The translations under genes and the position numbers were made by a program. A model generated the notes under the pieces. That model was given only the letters and a program-made list of their open reading frames with translations, made no database searches and had not been told where the DNA came from. DNA of 64,000 bases from an uncultured Acidobacteriaceae bacterium (GTDB taxonomy: Bacteria > Acidobacteriota > Terriglobia > Terriglobales > Acidobacteriaceae): contig CALFMO010000042.1 of assembly GCA_937879855.1 (NCBI GenBank), positions 1 to 64,000 on the forward strand, written 5' to 3'. Below are positions 37,063 through 45,740 of this stretch, piece by piece (within the stretch, counting starts at the first letter, position 1; every line of letters begins with the position of its first letter).

Positions 37063-38289
37063 CTACTCCAAATACAGACCCGCAGAAGCTCCCACCCATT
37101 CCATATTTTTGTTGTGATCCACGCCCATCATAAGGCCGCGGCCCATACGGATGATGGTCAGCACCGGCGTCAAATCGTCGAGCCATATGTACATCACGCG
37201 TACTTCCGCCTTAGTTTCGCCAAACGGAGTTTCTATCACTGGCTCGAAATGCATTCTCTCCTGCAAAATGTAGTGTGGGCGCTTCTCCGCCGGGATCGCG
37301 GCAATGTCTGCCTTCGTCGGAGCGATTACCACACCCAGCCCTGCGAACGAATACAGCGGCTTGAGCGCGTAGTTCTGCAGGTCCGCGGGAATCTCCTGCA
37401 GCCGATCCAGGAACCAGGTCTTCGGCACGGATGGGTGCTTTAAGTAGGGAATGGAAAACTTGCTGATGCGAAAGTACCAGTTGGGATGCCCGGCCCACTC
37501 CACGTCAAGATCGTCACGCCAGTCAAAATCTAGCTGGACCTTCTTGCGCTCCAGTTCGTCGACGATCGTCCGGTTATAAATCCGACGAATGGGGACGCGT
37601 TTTCCATCGCGCTCGTAATACAGACGTGATCCATCTTCTTTGATGTCGACAATGTCGACGGTCCGTACCCCAAGCATCTTCTCCGTCAGCAGAAAATCGG
37701 GGAGCGTCTTCTGCTCCCGCGGATGAATCTCCATCAAAATCACATTCTCCGGATCGTGCTCAGCGACAATCGCACGCCGCAAGAGTTGGCGATAAGAATC
37801 GGTCTCCAGTCCGCTCAAAAAGTATTTGAGCCGCCCGGAAGCAGGAAGCCGAAGGCCGGAAGCCGTCAACCCATATACGTCGATGTAAGCCTCAGCCAGC
37901 GGCCCCTGATACGCGTAAAGGGAAGGGAAGGCTTGCAACTCAACCAGCTTGGGCTGCAGTTCGCCAGCGCCATCGCGCACCAGCCCGAAATCCACCTGCA
38001 CAAACATAGGATGCTGAGGTTCGTTAGGAACCTTGAACTCGGGGGGCACGGCCTCGTCCGACTTCGCTTGATAAGCGGGACTGTCGACCAACTGTCGAAT
38101 CAGAGCCTGGCCATCGGACGCCATACGATCGATCAGCGGCTTAGGAAAAAAACAGGGCGTCTCTGAAATGCGAAATTGCACATGGGTGCCGGAAGTGTCG
38201 TCGATCCGGCGAAGCAATGCCTGATATTTCTCCCCGGCAAATTTCTCGTTGAATTGCTGACGCAAGGAAGGAATCATCAGAAGCGCCAA
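37063..38289 (-). CDS. ATP-grasp-like protein (glutathionylspermidine-synthase-like layout)
   Basis: A 408-residue soluble protein, not assigned to a named enzyme. The C-terminal part has features of an ATP-grasp nucleotide site: NYALKPLYSFAGLGVVIAP (lysine plus glycine-rich loop), HYILQERM (hinge), AEVRVMYIW and GRGLMMGVDHNKN (metal-binding Asn). The N-terminal half (FVQVDFGLV...LVELQAFPSLYAYQ) is reminiscent of circularly permuted ATP-grasp ligases. It is the last gene of a minus-strand cluster with a second ATP-grasp enzyme, a GCS2 ligase and an aminopeptidase, so amide-bond formation is a reasonable inference. Confidence 0.65.
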   Translation of the reverse strand: MALLMIPSLRQQFNEKFAGEKYQALLRRIDDTSGTHVQFRISETPCFFPKPLIDRMASDGQALIRQLVDSPAYQAKSDEAVPPEFKVPNEPQHPMFVQVDFGLVRDGAGELQPKLVELQAFPSLYAYQGPLAEAYIDVYGLTASGLRLPASGRLKYFLSGLETDSYRQLLRRAIVAEHDPENVILMEIHPREQKTLPDFLLTEKMLGVRTVDIVDIKEDGSRLYYERDGKRVPIRRIYNRTIVDELERKKVQLDFDWRDDLDVEWAGHPNWYFRISKFSIPYLKHPSVPKTWFLDRLQEIPADLQNYALKPLYSFAGLGVVIAPTKADIAAIPAEKRPHYILQERMHFEPVIETPFGETKAEVRVMYIWLDDLTPVLTIIRMGRGLMMGVDHNKNMEWVGASAGLYLE

Positions 38290-38298
38290 TCAGCCCGC

Positions 38299-38347
38299 TG
38301 TAGCGCCGGCGTCCCGCCAGCTGTCGCGAGGGCGCCGCACCCTCGCA
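38299..38347. repeat. half copy of the GTAGCGCC palindromic repeat
   Basis: GTAGCGCCGGCGTCCCGCCA is followed by GCTGTCGCG, matching the left arm of the element at 30555. It is followed by a smaller hairpin, GAGGGCGCCGCACCCTC. It lies between the aminopeptidase and ATP-grasp-like genes of the cluster. Confidence 0.55.
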
Positions 38348-38368
38348 TCGAACTTACTCTGGAAACCT

Positions 38369-39439
38369 TTATGCTTCGATCAGGAACTTTCCCTCGCGCA
38401 TTATCTGCTGGTCGCCGACCCAGATATTAAACTTCCGCCCCACCACATCGATGTGCGTCGTCGAGTCCCAGTCCGCGCCCGTGTGCGCTCCGTACGGATT
38501 TCCAAACGCGATGTGCACCCCGGGATACTTCTCATCCTGCAGAATCTGCCCGATCACATCTTTCAAATCAATGTTTGTACCAATGGCGAACTCGCCCACG
38601 CGATCGCTGTTCTCGTCCGTGTGCGTGTAATTCCAAAAATCACTTTCCAGTTCGCGATTGTCGGAGTGCGCCTCAGTCAGTCGGTTCTGCTTCATGCGCA
38701 CGGTCAGCGGATTTTCCTGCAAGTTTCCAAACTTCGCGCACAAATAATCGCCCACCACGCCGTCAATCACAAAAGTCCCATTCACTTCGCCCGGAGTAGT
38801 AAAAATTTCTCCACCCGGCAGGTTCCCCCACTTTTCCGGCGAGATAATTCCGCTGGTCTTCAGCCACTTGTAGTTGGGATTCAAATCCGCGGTCAGGTCG
38901 GTTCCCGCAGCCGTCGTGGCGCGAATTCTTGAGGCCTTGCGCACCATCTCGACCACTTTTTGGCTGAGCCTGTCCACACGAGCAAAATCTGCGCGCATCC
39001 CTTCCAGCATGATCTGACGGTTGATGTTGACCATGTGCGCGTGGCGGATTTTTCTGCGATTCACCACGTCAGTCATCTGAATACGGGAGCGCAACTCGTT
39101 GGTCTGCGCCTGCACCGCAAAAATCGAAACCTGGCTGGTTTCCAGATCGTTCAGAATCGGGCGCGGCAAATTCTTTAGCGGACGCTCTGCCAACTCCTCC
39201 AGCACCCAGCCGTGATAAGGCGCGCCCAGTTTCTCCAGTTCATGTGCAATCGACGCCGCAATCTCGATCGTAGCCTCGTCGGTGATCACGCAAACCTGTT
39301 CGTCCGGCTGGACGCGCAGACAAACATTCACCGCGTTATAAGCCCCGACTAAATATTCGGGATCAAAGGGAATGTCGAGGGTGCCCCGTCCAACCTTGGC
39401 TTGGGCGGGGATTTTGATTGGTTCCACTGGAGTACTCAT
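38369..39439 (-). CDS. M29-type aminopeptidase
   Basis: A 356-residue protein like the thermophilic aminopeptidases T/S (metallo-aminopeptidases with two metals). LPGGEIFTTPGEVNGTFVIDG, EFAIGTNIDLK and HIAFGNPYGAHTG...STTHIDVV carry the Glu/His/Asp ligands. Its ATG overlaps the stop of the GCS2 ligase by one base (TAATG), so the two are coupled. Beside ligases it could trim, hydrolyse or run in reverse on a small amide product; the substrate is unknown. Confidence 0.87.
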   Translation of the reverse strand: MSTPVEPIKIPAQAKVGRGTLDIPFDPEYLVGAYNAVNVCLRVQPDEQVCVITDEATIEIAASIAHELEKLGAPYHGWVLEELAERPLKNLPRPILNDLETSQVSIFAVQAQTNELRSRIQMTDVVNRRKIRHAHMVNINRQIMLEGMRADFARVDRLSQKVVEMVRKASRIRATTAAGTDLTADLNPNYKWLKTSGIISPEKWGNLPGGEIFTTPGEVNGTFVIDGVVGDYLCAKFGNLQENPLTVRMKQNRLTEAHSDNRELESDFWNYTHTDENSDRVGEFAIGTNIDLKDVIGQILQDEKYPGVHIAFGNPYGAHTGADWDSTTHIDVVGRKFNIWVGDQQIMREGKFLIEA

Positions 39440-40575
39440 TATCCGATTTTTCGAACGGCAACGGGCTCTTCCTCGAGCCCCGCCTCTGTCTCCTCAATAA
39501 TGTAATCAACCACTTTTTTTAAATCGCCGGTTTCTTGAAAAACTTGCAACTGCCGGTCGGCGCCGCTGCCGTTTTTCAAAATCTCGTGGATATAATTCAG
39601 TTCCTCGCGCGACCCGAGTTCATCCACCACATCGTCGACGAACTCAAGATACTCCTGCACCAGATCGCGCGCCGGTACCTCTTTCTGCTTGCCGAAGTCG
39701 ATCAGTTTGCCGTCGAGTCCGTAGCGCGACGCCCGCCACTTGTTCTCCATGATCAAGGCTCGCCGGTACAGACGGAATCCCTGATTCGCTGTATACAGCT
39801 TGTACAGCTTGGCCACGGTGGCTTGGATCAAAGCCGCGAGCGCAATGGTTTCGTCGGCCCGCATTGGAATGTCGCACACCCGGAACTCAATCGTGTTAAA
39901 GAATGGATGCGGCCGGATGTCCCACCAGATTTTTTTCGCGTTATCAATGCAGTTGGTCTTAATCAGCAGCTTGATGAAGTTTTCGTACTCGCCCCAGCTG
40001 GGAAAATAATCCGGAATATTGGTGCGCGGGAACTTGTCGAACACCTTGCCGCGGTACGATTTCAGCCCGGTGTTCATCCCCAGCCAAAATGGAGAGTTCG
40101 TAGAGAGCGCCAGCATGTGCGGCAGAAAATAGCGTGCATGATTCATCATGTGGATCGCGGTCTCACGATCCTCAATTCCGATATGCACGTGCAGGCCGAA
40201 AATCAGGTTGGCGCGCGCTACCAGCTGCAAATCTTCAACAATATTTTTGTAGCGCTCGTCGGGATGAATCTCCTGCGCCCGCCAATCTCCAAACGGATGC
40301 GTCGCAGCCGACGCCAGCCGCAAGCCATTTTCCTTGGCCAGCCGCACCATATCGCGGCGCAGCTTCTTGACCTCGGCCTTCGCTTCTTTAATGTCTTTAC
40401 AAACCCGCGTTCCAACCTCCACCACTGACTGGTGCATCTCGGCTTTCACGCGCTCCTGAAGAAGCATTTTTCCCTTGTCCAGGAGTTCGGCTTGAATATG
40501 CGACCGCAGATCCCGAGTCTCCGGATCGACGGTCTGATATTCCTCTTCAATCCCGATTGAAAAAGTAGGCAGCAT
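39439..40575 (-). CDS. GCS2-family carboxylate-amine ligase (YbdK-like)
   Basis: A 378-residue ATP-dependent ligase of the glutamate-cysteine ligase 2 family, which joins a carboxylate (often glutamate) to an amine. The start IGIEEEYQTVDPETRDL has the metal-binding glutamates; ATHPFGDW, LHVHIGI and EFRVCDIPMRADET are family motifs. True glutathione synthesis is not implied: no glutathione synthetase of standard type is seen. It is translationally coupled to the aminopeptidase and lies between two ATP-grasp genes. Confidence 0.92.
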   Translation of the reverse strand: MLPTFSIGIEEEYQTVDPETRDLRSHIQAELLDKGKMLLQERVKAEMHQSVVEVGTRVCKDIKEAKAEVKKLRRDMVRLAKENGLRLASAATHPFGDWRAQEIHPDERYKNIVEDLQLVARANLIFGLHVHIGIEDRETAIHMMNHARYFLPHMLALSTNSPFWLGMNTGLKSYRGKVFDKFPRTNIPDYFPSWGEYENFIKLLIKTNCIDNAKKIWWDIRPHPFFNTIEFRVCDIPMRADETIALAALIQATVAKLYKLYTANQGFRLYRRALIMENKWRASRYGLDGKLIDFGKQKEVPARDLVQEYLEFVDDVVDELGSREELNYIHEILKNGSGADRQLQVFQETGDLKKVVDYIIEETEAGLEEEPVAVRKIG

Positions 40576-40585
40576 AGAGAGTCAT

Positions 40586-40610
40586 GTAGCGACAGCCGCC
40601 TCGGCTGTCG
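40586..40610. repeat. short repeat hairpin CGACAGCCG/CGGCTGTCG
   Basis: Perfect 9-bp stem (40590-40598 with 40602-40610) and a CCT loop, preceded by GTAG. It matches the inner arms of the repeat at 30555. It lies just upstream of the GCS2 gene and has no T-run. Confidence 0.6.
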
Positions 40611-40677
40611 ATTCTGACGCGGACCCCGACCGCAAAGTCCTAACAGTATAGCAACGCGGGAAAATCGTTCCTTCCTC

Positions 40678-41043
40678 TCAGTCCCACTCCTTGTTTTCCT
40701 TCACCCTCGCCCTCACAATCTTCTTCACCAGTGCGTCCGGCAAGGGTTTGTCGGAAGGGAACTGAATGGTTCCCTTGGATGTGCGATAGCCCTTCAGTTC
40801 CTTCTCGAACTGATCGAGTACTCCCGAGCCCGTCGGGAACAAACTGCAATGATTCTTGAAGGCCGCGTAGCCCACCAGCATTCCGTTGAACTTGAACATC
40901 GGAATGCCGTAGCTGATTACTTCGGTGGTTTCTTTGGGCACGACACTGCGAATTACCGCGCGGACGTGCCTCAGTGTGCTCTGAGCAGGCTCCGGAACGC
41001 CCGCCAGGTATTCGTCCACGTTCTTTGCAGGTTTGCCTCTCAT
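40678..41043 (-). CDS. DUF1801 (YdhG-like) protein
   Basis: A 121-residue soluble protein. VDEYLAGVPEPAQSTLRHVR, EVISYGIPMFKFNGMLVGYAAFKNH and the C-terminal PLPDALVKKIVRARVKEN are characteristic of DUF1801. The start at 41043 has GGGAG eight bases upstream. The biochemical function of the family is not settled; it may be a passenger inside the ligase cluster. Confidence 0.87.
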   Translation of the reverse strand: MRGKPAKNVDEYLAGVPEPAQSTLRHVRAVIRSVVPKETTEVISYGIPMFKFNGMLVGYAAFKNHCSLFPTGSGVLDQFEKELKGYRTSKGTIQFPSDKPLPDALVKKIVRARVKENKEWD

Positions 41044-41127
41044 TGGAAAACTCCCACTTCTCTCGGTTGAAACGAATGTGGGGACACCGCCCACGGCTGT
41101 CCGCCGAGCGACGCTCGGCGGTTTTTG

Positions 41128-42141
41128 CTAGACCTGTTTTGGCGTTTTCCCTCGCTTGTGCGCCGCAACCCACTCAGGTTCTCTTTTGCCGGACTGCTTG
41201 GCCGAAGTCCCCGCCAAAAACTCTGCCCATCGCAGTTCGCTCGCCGGATTTCCCTCGCTCTGCGCCATTTTCACCGCCATTTCCGCTACCGCATTCACGA
41301 TCCAGTCAAAATTTTCTTGCCCGACCGAAGTTATCTCCGCATCGGGCGCCGGATTCAGAAAATCAATCGCGAAAGGCACGCCGCCCTCCACCGCAAACTC
41401 AACGGTATTCAGGTCGTAGCCCAACGCCCGGCAGAGCGATAGCGCGTCTTTCTCCATGCGACCGCGCAGCGCGTCCGACGACGGCGCGGGATTGCCCTTC
41501 ACATAGCGCTCATGATGCGGCGCGCGCGGATCGTACTTCATGATGTGCACTTTTTCCTGGCCCACCACGTAGCAACGGTAATACTCGTCAAATTCCACGC
41601 CGTGCTGCAGGGTCATGCACAAGTCGCCAGTCTGGTTGTAGTGATGAAAAAATTCCTCTGGCGAATGCACCTTGTACACATGCTTCCAACCGCCGCCCGA
41701 ATACGGTTTCAGGAAAGCAGGGAAGCCGACGTAATCAAACAACTCCTGCCAGTTCAAGGGAAAAATCAGGTTCCGCATCGACTGCTCGGTCGTTCCTTCC
41801 GGATGCTTATTGTGCGGCAAAATGATCGTGGGAGGGATGGCCACGCCCATCTTGTGCGCCAGCGAGTAGTTGAAGAACTTGTCGTCGGCCGTCCACCAGA
41901 ACGGGTTGTTCACCACAATCGTGCCGTGCAGCACGGCGTTCTTTAAGTACGCGCGGTAAAACTGGATGTCCTGGGAAATGCGGTCAATGATCACCGCGTA
42001 TTTCTTGGGTTCATCCATGCGGATTCCGCCGACCTTCACAAACTCGGCCTCGACATCGTCGACCTTCATCGAGTTAATCTTCTCGACCAAAGCCGGCGGG
42101 AACGTGTTCTCCATCCCAAACAGAATCCCAATCTTTTTCAC
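41128..42141 (-). CDS. ATP-grasp ligase (RimK/D-Ala-D-Ala ligase-like)
   Basis: A 337-residue soluble enzyme. PAFLKPYSGGGWKHVYKV is the ATP-lysine and glycine loop, LQHGVEFDEYYRCYVVG the hinge and second lysine region, and NTVEFAVEGGVPFAIDFLNPAPD the metal-binding Glu/Asn block. ATP-grasp ligases join a carboxylate to an amine or thiol through an acylphosphate. The GTG start has AAGGAG seven bases upstream. It shares the minus-strand cluster with a second ATP-grasp-like protein, a GCS2 ligase and an esterase. Confidence 0.88.
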   Translation of the reverse strand: MKKIGILFGMENTFPPALVEKINSMKVDDVEAEFVKVGGIRMDEPKKYAVIIDRISQDIQFYRAYLKNAVLHGTIVVNNPFWWTADDKFFNYSLAHKMGVAIPPTIILPHNKHPEGTTEQSMRNLIFPLNWQELFDYVGFPAFLKPYSGGGWKHVYKVHSPEEFFHHYNQTGDLCMTLQHGVEFDEYYRCYVVGQEKVHIMKYDPRAPHHERYVKGNPAPSSDALRGRMEKDALSLCRALGYDLNTVEFAVEGGVPFAIDFLNPAPDAEITSVGQENFDWIVNAVAEMAVKMAQSEGNPASELRWAEFLAGTSAKQSGKREPEWVAAHKRGKTPKQV

Positions 42142-42160
42142 GAACGTCTCCTTCTCGATG

Positions 42161-42226
42161 TGTCATCCTGAGCGAAGTAAGTGCTTCGCGGATGCGACGC
42201 ACTTACGCAGTCGAAGGATCCCTGCA
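42161..42226. repeat. dispersed repeat GTCATCCTGAGCG...TCGAAGGATCCCTGC
   Basis: A known-looking intergenic unit with the ends TGTCATCCTGAGCG and GCAGTCGAAGGATCCCTGC and a short internal inverted repeat (AAGTGCTTCGCG). I recall many copies in bacterial, especially acidobacterial, genomes. It lies 20 bases upstream of the ATP-grasp start, so it is in that gene's 5' leader. Confidence 0.5.
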
Positions 42227-42263
42227 CTACCAGCCATACGATGTTTCCCTCAGCATTCTCTAC

Positions 42264-42638
42264 CTACTTCACACTGATGGGAGCGTAAACCGCAGCATGT
42301 ACTTGCTTCCGATAAACACCAAAAAAATAAACCGCGGTGCCAAACGGTGCGGTGAAGAAAAAAAAGACAAACCAAAGAATCTTAGTGCTAGTTGAGGAGT
42401 TGTCCTCACTGAGGCAAAAGGCCATCATCCCAAACAAAATGACCATCGAGGCGGGTGCACCAAGAACTCCCAAGGAGCCTCCTAAGACTTGCAAAAGAAG
42501 TTTGCCCCTAGGCATCGCCGCAATTTGAGAGAACCAGGGCGTCAACATGGAAATCATAAATAGCCCCATGCCCACGACAACCCATGCCGCGCTGCGGAAT
42601 AAGGCGAATGCTTTTTGCGACCGAAGCCAACGAGACAT
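42264..42638 (-). CDS. small membrane protein in ligase cluster
   Basis: A 124-residue protein with three hydrophobic segments (about 15-40, 50-75 and 85-108), the last WFVFFFFTAPFGTAVYFFGV. The start at 42638 has GAGG upstream. The family was not recognised. Its place between the esterase and the ATP-grasp gene suggests it may anchor or export the cluster's product, but this is only context. Confidence 0.6.
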   Translation of the reverse strand: MSRWLRSQKAFALFRSAAWVVVGMGLFMISMLTPWFSQIAAMPRGKLLLQVLGGSLGVLGAPASMVILFGMMAFCLSEDNSSTSTKILWFVFFFFTAPFGTAVYFFGVYRKQVHAAVYAPISVK

Positions 42639-42674
42639 TGTCGATCCTCTCACCCCGACAACGAGCCGCTACCC

Positions 42675-43385
42675 CTAAAAATATTTGCCCGCCATCCGTA
42701 TCCAAAGCGGCCAGTCATGCTTGGAGTTATCGTTCCAAACGTCGAGCCAATGTGGAATCGCCTTGCCATTTAGAACCGCGGAGAACTTGATATTCTGATC
42801 CAGGCAAATATCCCAATCGGCCGAGCCCAGCACAATTTTCATCTGCCGGTACCGGCTCAAAAACCAGTCGTCCGAAAGGTTCGGAATGAAATCCGGGGGA
42901 TTGTTGAAATAGCAATCGTTGTCGTAATAGCCGTCGAGAAACTGGTGGATATCGAATGCTCCGCTCATGCTCACGCAATGGGTGACCACATCGGGATGCT
43001 TGAGCGAAAAATTCACCGCATGATAGCCGCCAAAGCTGCACCCTGTCACCGCCAGCCGCGGCGCCTGGTTCTTCCATCGGACGAAAGGCAAAAACTCATG
43101 CAGGATGTACCGCTCATATTGCAAGTGCCGCAGCACGCGCACGCGGGGATGCACGCCCTTGTTGTACCAACTCTCGTTGTCCACGGCATCAGGACAAAAT
43201 ATCTGCAGCTCGCCGCGTTCGATCTTGGAAGCGAGCGCCCCAACCATTCCTCGATCTTCGTACTCAAAAAATCTCCCCTGCGACGTTGGAAAGACCAGAA
43301 GCGGCGTTCCCGCGTGTCCGAAAACCAGCGCTTCCATGTCGCGGTGCAGTTCCTGGCTATAAGCTTTGTGATATTCGCGATTCAT
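42675..43385 (-). CDS. alpha/beta-hydrolase esterase (PF00756-like)
   Basis: A 236-residue protein without signal peptide. The nucleophile elbow is GCSFGGYHA (about Ser117), an acidic residue follows in GSADWDICLD, and the catalytic His lies in NSKHDWPLW near the C-terminus. This matches putative esterases of the Fes/esterase-D superfamily. It heads the minus-strand ligase cluster, so it may release or cleave an ester of the cluster's product. Confidence 0.85.
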   Translation of the reverse strand: MNREYHKAYSQELHRDMEALVFGHAGTPLLVFPTSQGRFFEYEDRGMVGALASKIERGELQIFCPDAVDNESWYNKGVHPRVRVLRHLQYERYILHEFLPFVRWKNQAPRLAVTGCSFGGYHAVNFSLKHPDVVTHCVSMSGAFDIHQFLDGYYDNDCYFNNPPDFIPNLSDDWFLSRYRQMKIVLGSADWDICLDQNIKFSAVLNGKAIPHWLDVWNDNSKHDWPLWIRMAGKYF

Positions 43386-44230
43386 GGTGAACGAAAGCGG
43401 CGGTTCGTCGAGAAGTTCCCCAAGCGACGCCTTTTTTGCAGCCGAAGTATCTTACCCGATTGAAGACCGAAACCCTACAGCAAGGAGGGATGAAGCGGGG
43501 AAGTGTTACTTCGCGGATCAGTCAGCGGACGGAGGCAGGGAAGGCAGCAGAAACTTGAACCGGTTGTGGCGCAGTTGATTCGTCGCCTCTGTATCTTGCG
43601 ACGAAGCGGAGAGAAGAGTCACGACGCAAATCCTGAACTGCTCGACGGCCGCTTCTCAAGCGTATGCCCAGGCGGCCAGTACCGTTCGCCAAGACTATCT
43701 CTTGTACCAATAGATCGCCACTGCAATGAGAACGACCGTAATGATCCAAAGAACAATGTCTTTGCTACGGCTTTTTTCCTCGGCCATGCAAGGCAGTACA
43801 CCACATCTGAAATCCCAGTTCAAGTGGCAATTGAATTCCTCCGCGGCGGCTCATGGTGTTGGTGCTGAATGGGTCTCTGTCGGTGTCGCGTGAATTTAAC
43901 AATTTCGGGATATGAATCGTCGTCAGCCCGAAACGGAGAGTCTTTTTCCAACCGCGCAACGAGGTTTCTTTCGCCGCCGCAGCGAGAATAGCGACCGAAT
44001 ATCTTTTGATGTCTCCCCATTGGCCGCTGGTTACTTCTGATTACTTTTCGCCGTGTTACTTCGCTTGTTCAGCACAGCATCCCTGCCAAATGCCTTCCTA
44101 GGGCGGCCTTCCCTAAATATGCAAACTATTGCGCCCTACTTCAAAGTGTCCACGTAACTCCTCAAGCCCTAAGCTTTTACGTTGGCAGAGGGGTTGCTTC
44201 CATAGTTTTGGGATTCGGACTAAAAACGCT
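43386..44230. other. 845-bp region with at most one small gene
   Basis: Apart from the 30-residue membrane-peptide frame at 43695-43787, no supported coding sequence, RNA or repeat was found. Codon patterns of the longer frames are not gene-like. Confidence 0.4.
43695..43787 (-). CDS. possible 30-residue single-pass membrane peptide
   Basis: The frame reads MAEEKSRSKD, then a continuous hydrophobic helix IVLWIITVVLIAVAIYW, ending YKR-stop. The charged N-terminus, single ~17-residue helix and basic end fit a real small membrane protein. Against it, no good ribosome site precedes the ATG. It is 289 bases upstream of nothing obvious and may be monocistronic. Confidence 0.4.
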   Translation of the reverse strand: MAEEKSRSKDIVLWIITVVLIAVAIYWYKR

Positions 44231-44551
44231 ATGAAAATCACACTCTTCACGCTGTTCCTGCTGGTTACCTCAACGGCCTTCGGACAAGCCATTGGCGCGG
44301 TCTCCGGTGAGGCCCACATGACTCAGATTCCCGACCATCCTCAACATGCCGAACAGCATGCACTGGCATGTGAGCGTTCTCTGGTAGGCGGCGGTTCCGT
44401 GAGTTACGCGCAAGGAGAGCGCCCGCTCTGGGAATTCGGTCCGGACGCACAACAGCAACCCACGCCGCTAGGCGACTTCGCGCGCACTGTGCGCAAGGAA
44501 AAGCTGGCCGCAAAGAAGGCCGAGAAGGTTCTCGAAAAACAAGGGTCGTAG
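44231..44551 (+). CDS. small secreted protein
   Basis: A 106-residue protein with a clear signal peptide (MKITLFTLFLLVTSTAFGQA). The mature part is hydrophilic, with a His-rich stretch (IPDHPQHAEQHALACE) and a C-terminal helix rich in Lys/Ala/Glu (RKEKLAAKKAEKVLEKQ). The family was not identified. The ATG at 44231 is chosen for the signal peptide. Confidence 0.65.
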   Translation: MKITLFTLFLLVTSTAFGQAIGAVSGEAHMTQIPDHPQHAEQHALACERSLVGGGSVSYAQGERPLWEFGPDAQQQPTPLGDFARTVRKEKLAAKKAEKVLEKQGS

Positions 44552-44833
44552 TCCCGGCGCGTCTTGCCCGGAAGCAGGCTGGGGAGCCCTCCTGCGATCC
44601 CTTCCGGTGCTCTCAGGGGAACCGCCGACGAGGGCGTCCGCGCCACAACCTCCATCCATAAAACGATTGTGCCATCCCGCGCATCAGACCATTAGCATCA
44701 CACGATAATCAGCACTCTTAACTCGGAAAAATCAGCAGCAGACCATAGAATGCGCGATTGCTGGAAACGTCGCTGGCTGTCCGTCTGTGTTTGGGGGAGT
44801 GTACACTGCCCACAAGGGGAGGGAACGTATTTA

Positions 44834-45550
44834 ATGAAGCGACGCAAGCCGCATCTGGTTCTTACGGGTATATTTCTTCTATTCCTATTGGCAACGGTTC
44901 CAGGTTATGGTCAACGCGGGACGCTCGATCTCAATGCCGGCGAGACCTCCGACAAATTCGCATCACTGCCGGTGATCAACAGCGCCGTCATCGACATCAA
45001 CGGCGAGGTTGCAGTGAAGCAACCATCCGCCAAGATTGGAGGCCCCAGCATTGTTGCAGGCGGCGAAATCCGCTTTCCCTCCGACAGCACGAATCATGCC
45101 AAGGAGTTCGCCGCCTTCGGCGGTCTCGCTTTCCGGATCACCAGCAATTTTTCCATCGCGGTTCATGCTCAGGTGCGAAAGATCGATCTCCCTGTGGCCA
45201 CCATCAATAACCAGATCGTGGTTCGCGACAATCTGGAACTGCTGCAGATTCCGATCGTGCTCAAATACAATTTTGGTCCCGACAAGCGAGTGTTTGTGCA
45301 TTTGCAAGGCGAACCTGAATTCACGCCGCGCTACCGTCCGTCGAAGGCGACTCTGATCTCGTTGCCACGTCCCAACTTCGATTACGGCTACACCTTGCGG
45401 GGAAGCGTGGGCTACAACTTCGGCAAATGGTACGCCCAGGGCACCTACGAAAACCGCTATTTCAAGTTCATCGAGAATGGCGGTAATCCCAGCAATCTTT
45501 ACAACTGGAAGAGCAACCTGATCACCGCAGGCGTGGGCGTGAATTTCTGA
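44834..45550 (+). CDS. outer-membrane beta-barrel protein
   Basis: A 238-residue protein with a signal peptide (HLVLTGIFLLFLLATVPGYG) and an alternating beta pattern ending in aromatic NLITAGVGVNF, the outer-membrane insertion signature. About eight strands are suggested (FGGLAFRITSNFSIAVHAQ, RGSVGYNFGKWYAQGTYENR). It resembles OmpA/OmpW-size porin-like barrels of unknown role. GGGAGGG lies about 10 bases before the ATG. Confidence 0.8.
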   Translation: MKRRKPHLVLTGIFLLFLLATVPGYGQRGTLDLNAGETSDKFASLPVINSAVIDINGEVAVKQPSAKIGGPSIVAGGEIRFPSDSTNHAKEFAAFGGLAFRITSNFSIAVHAQVRKIDLPVATINNQIVVRDNLELLQIPIVLKYNFGPDKRVFVHLQGEPEFTPRYRPSKATLISLPRPNFDYGYTLRGSVGYNFGKWYAQGTYENRYFKFIENGGNPSNLYNWKSNLITAGVGVNF

Positions 45551-45659
45551 GAGGCAACCTCTCAGCGAGCACTTGTCCGCTGCGAAGCTACCGCTAGAAG
45601 TTTGTAGGGCACGAACATTCCTGGTTACACCTCAGATGGTAGATGTCGTCTTCTAATAG

Positions 45660-45678
45660 TATATCGTGTTACGATATA
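45660..45678. promoter_or_regulatory. PadR-type palindromic operator candidate
   Basis: TATATCGT-GTT-ACGATATA is a perfect 8-bp inverted repeat 62 bases upstream of the RsbRD-like start. AT-rich palindromes of the form ATATCG...CGATAT are typical PadR-family operators. No padR gene is in the window. Confidence 0.55.
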
Positions 45679-45740
45679 TACATACATCCGCGTGTGAAGT
45701 ACGCGCATCTTTTCTAGTAGGCGACAAAGGAGAACGGCAG

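Noticed and set aside
40590..40610. Hairpin as a rho-independent terminator
   Set aside because: No T-run follows on either strand, and its sequence matches the dispersed palindromic repeat.
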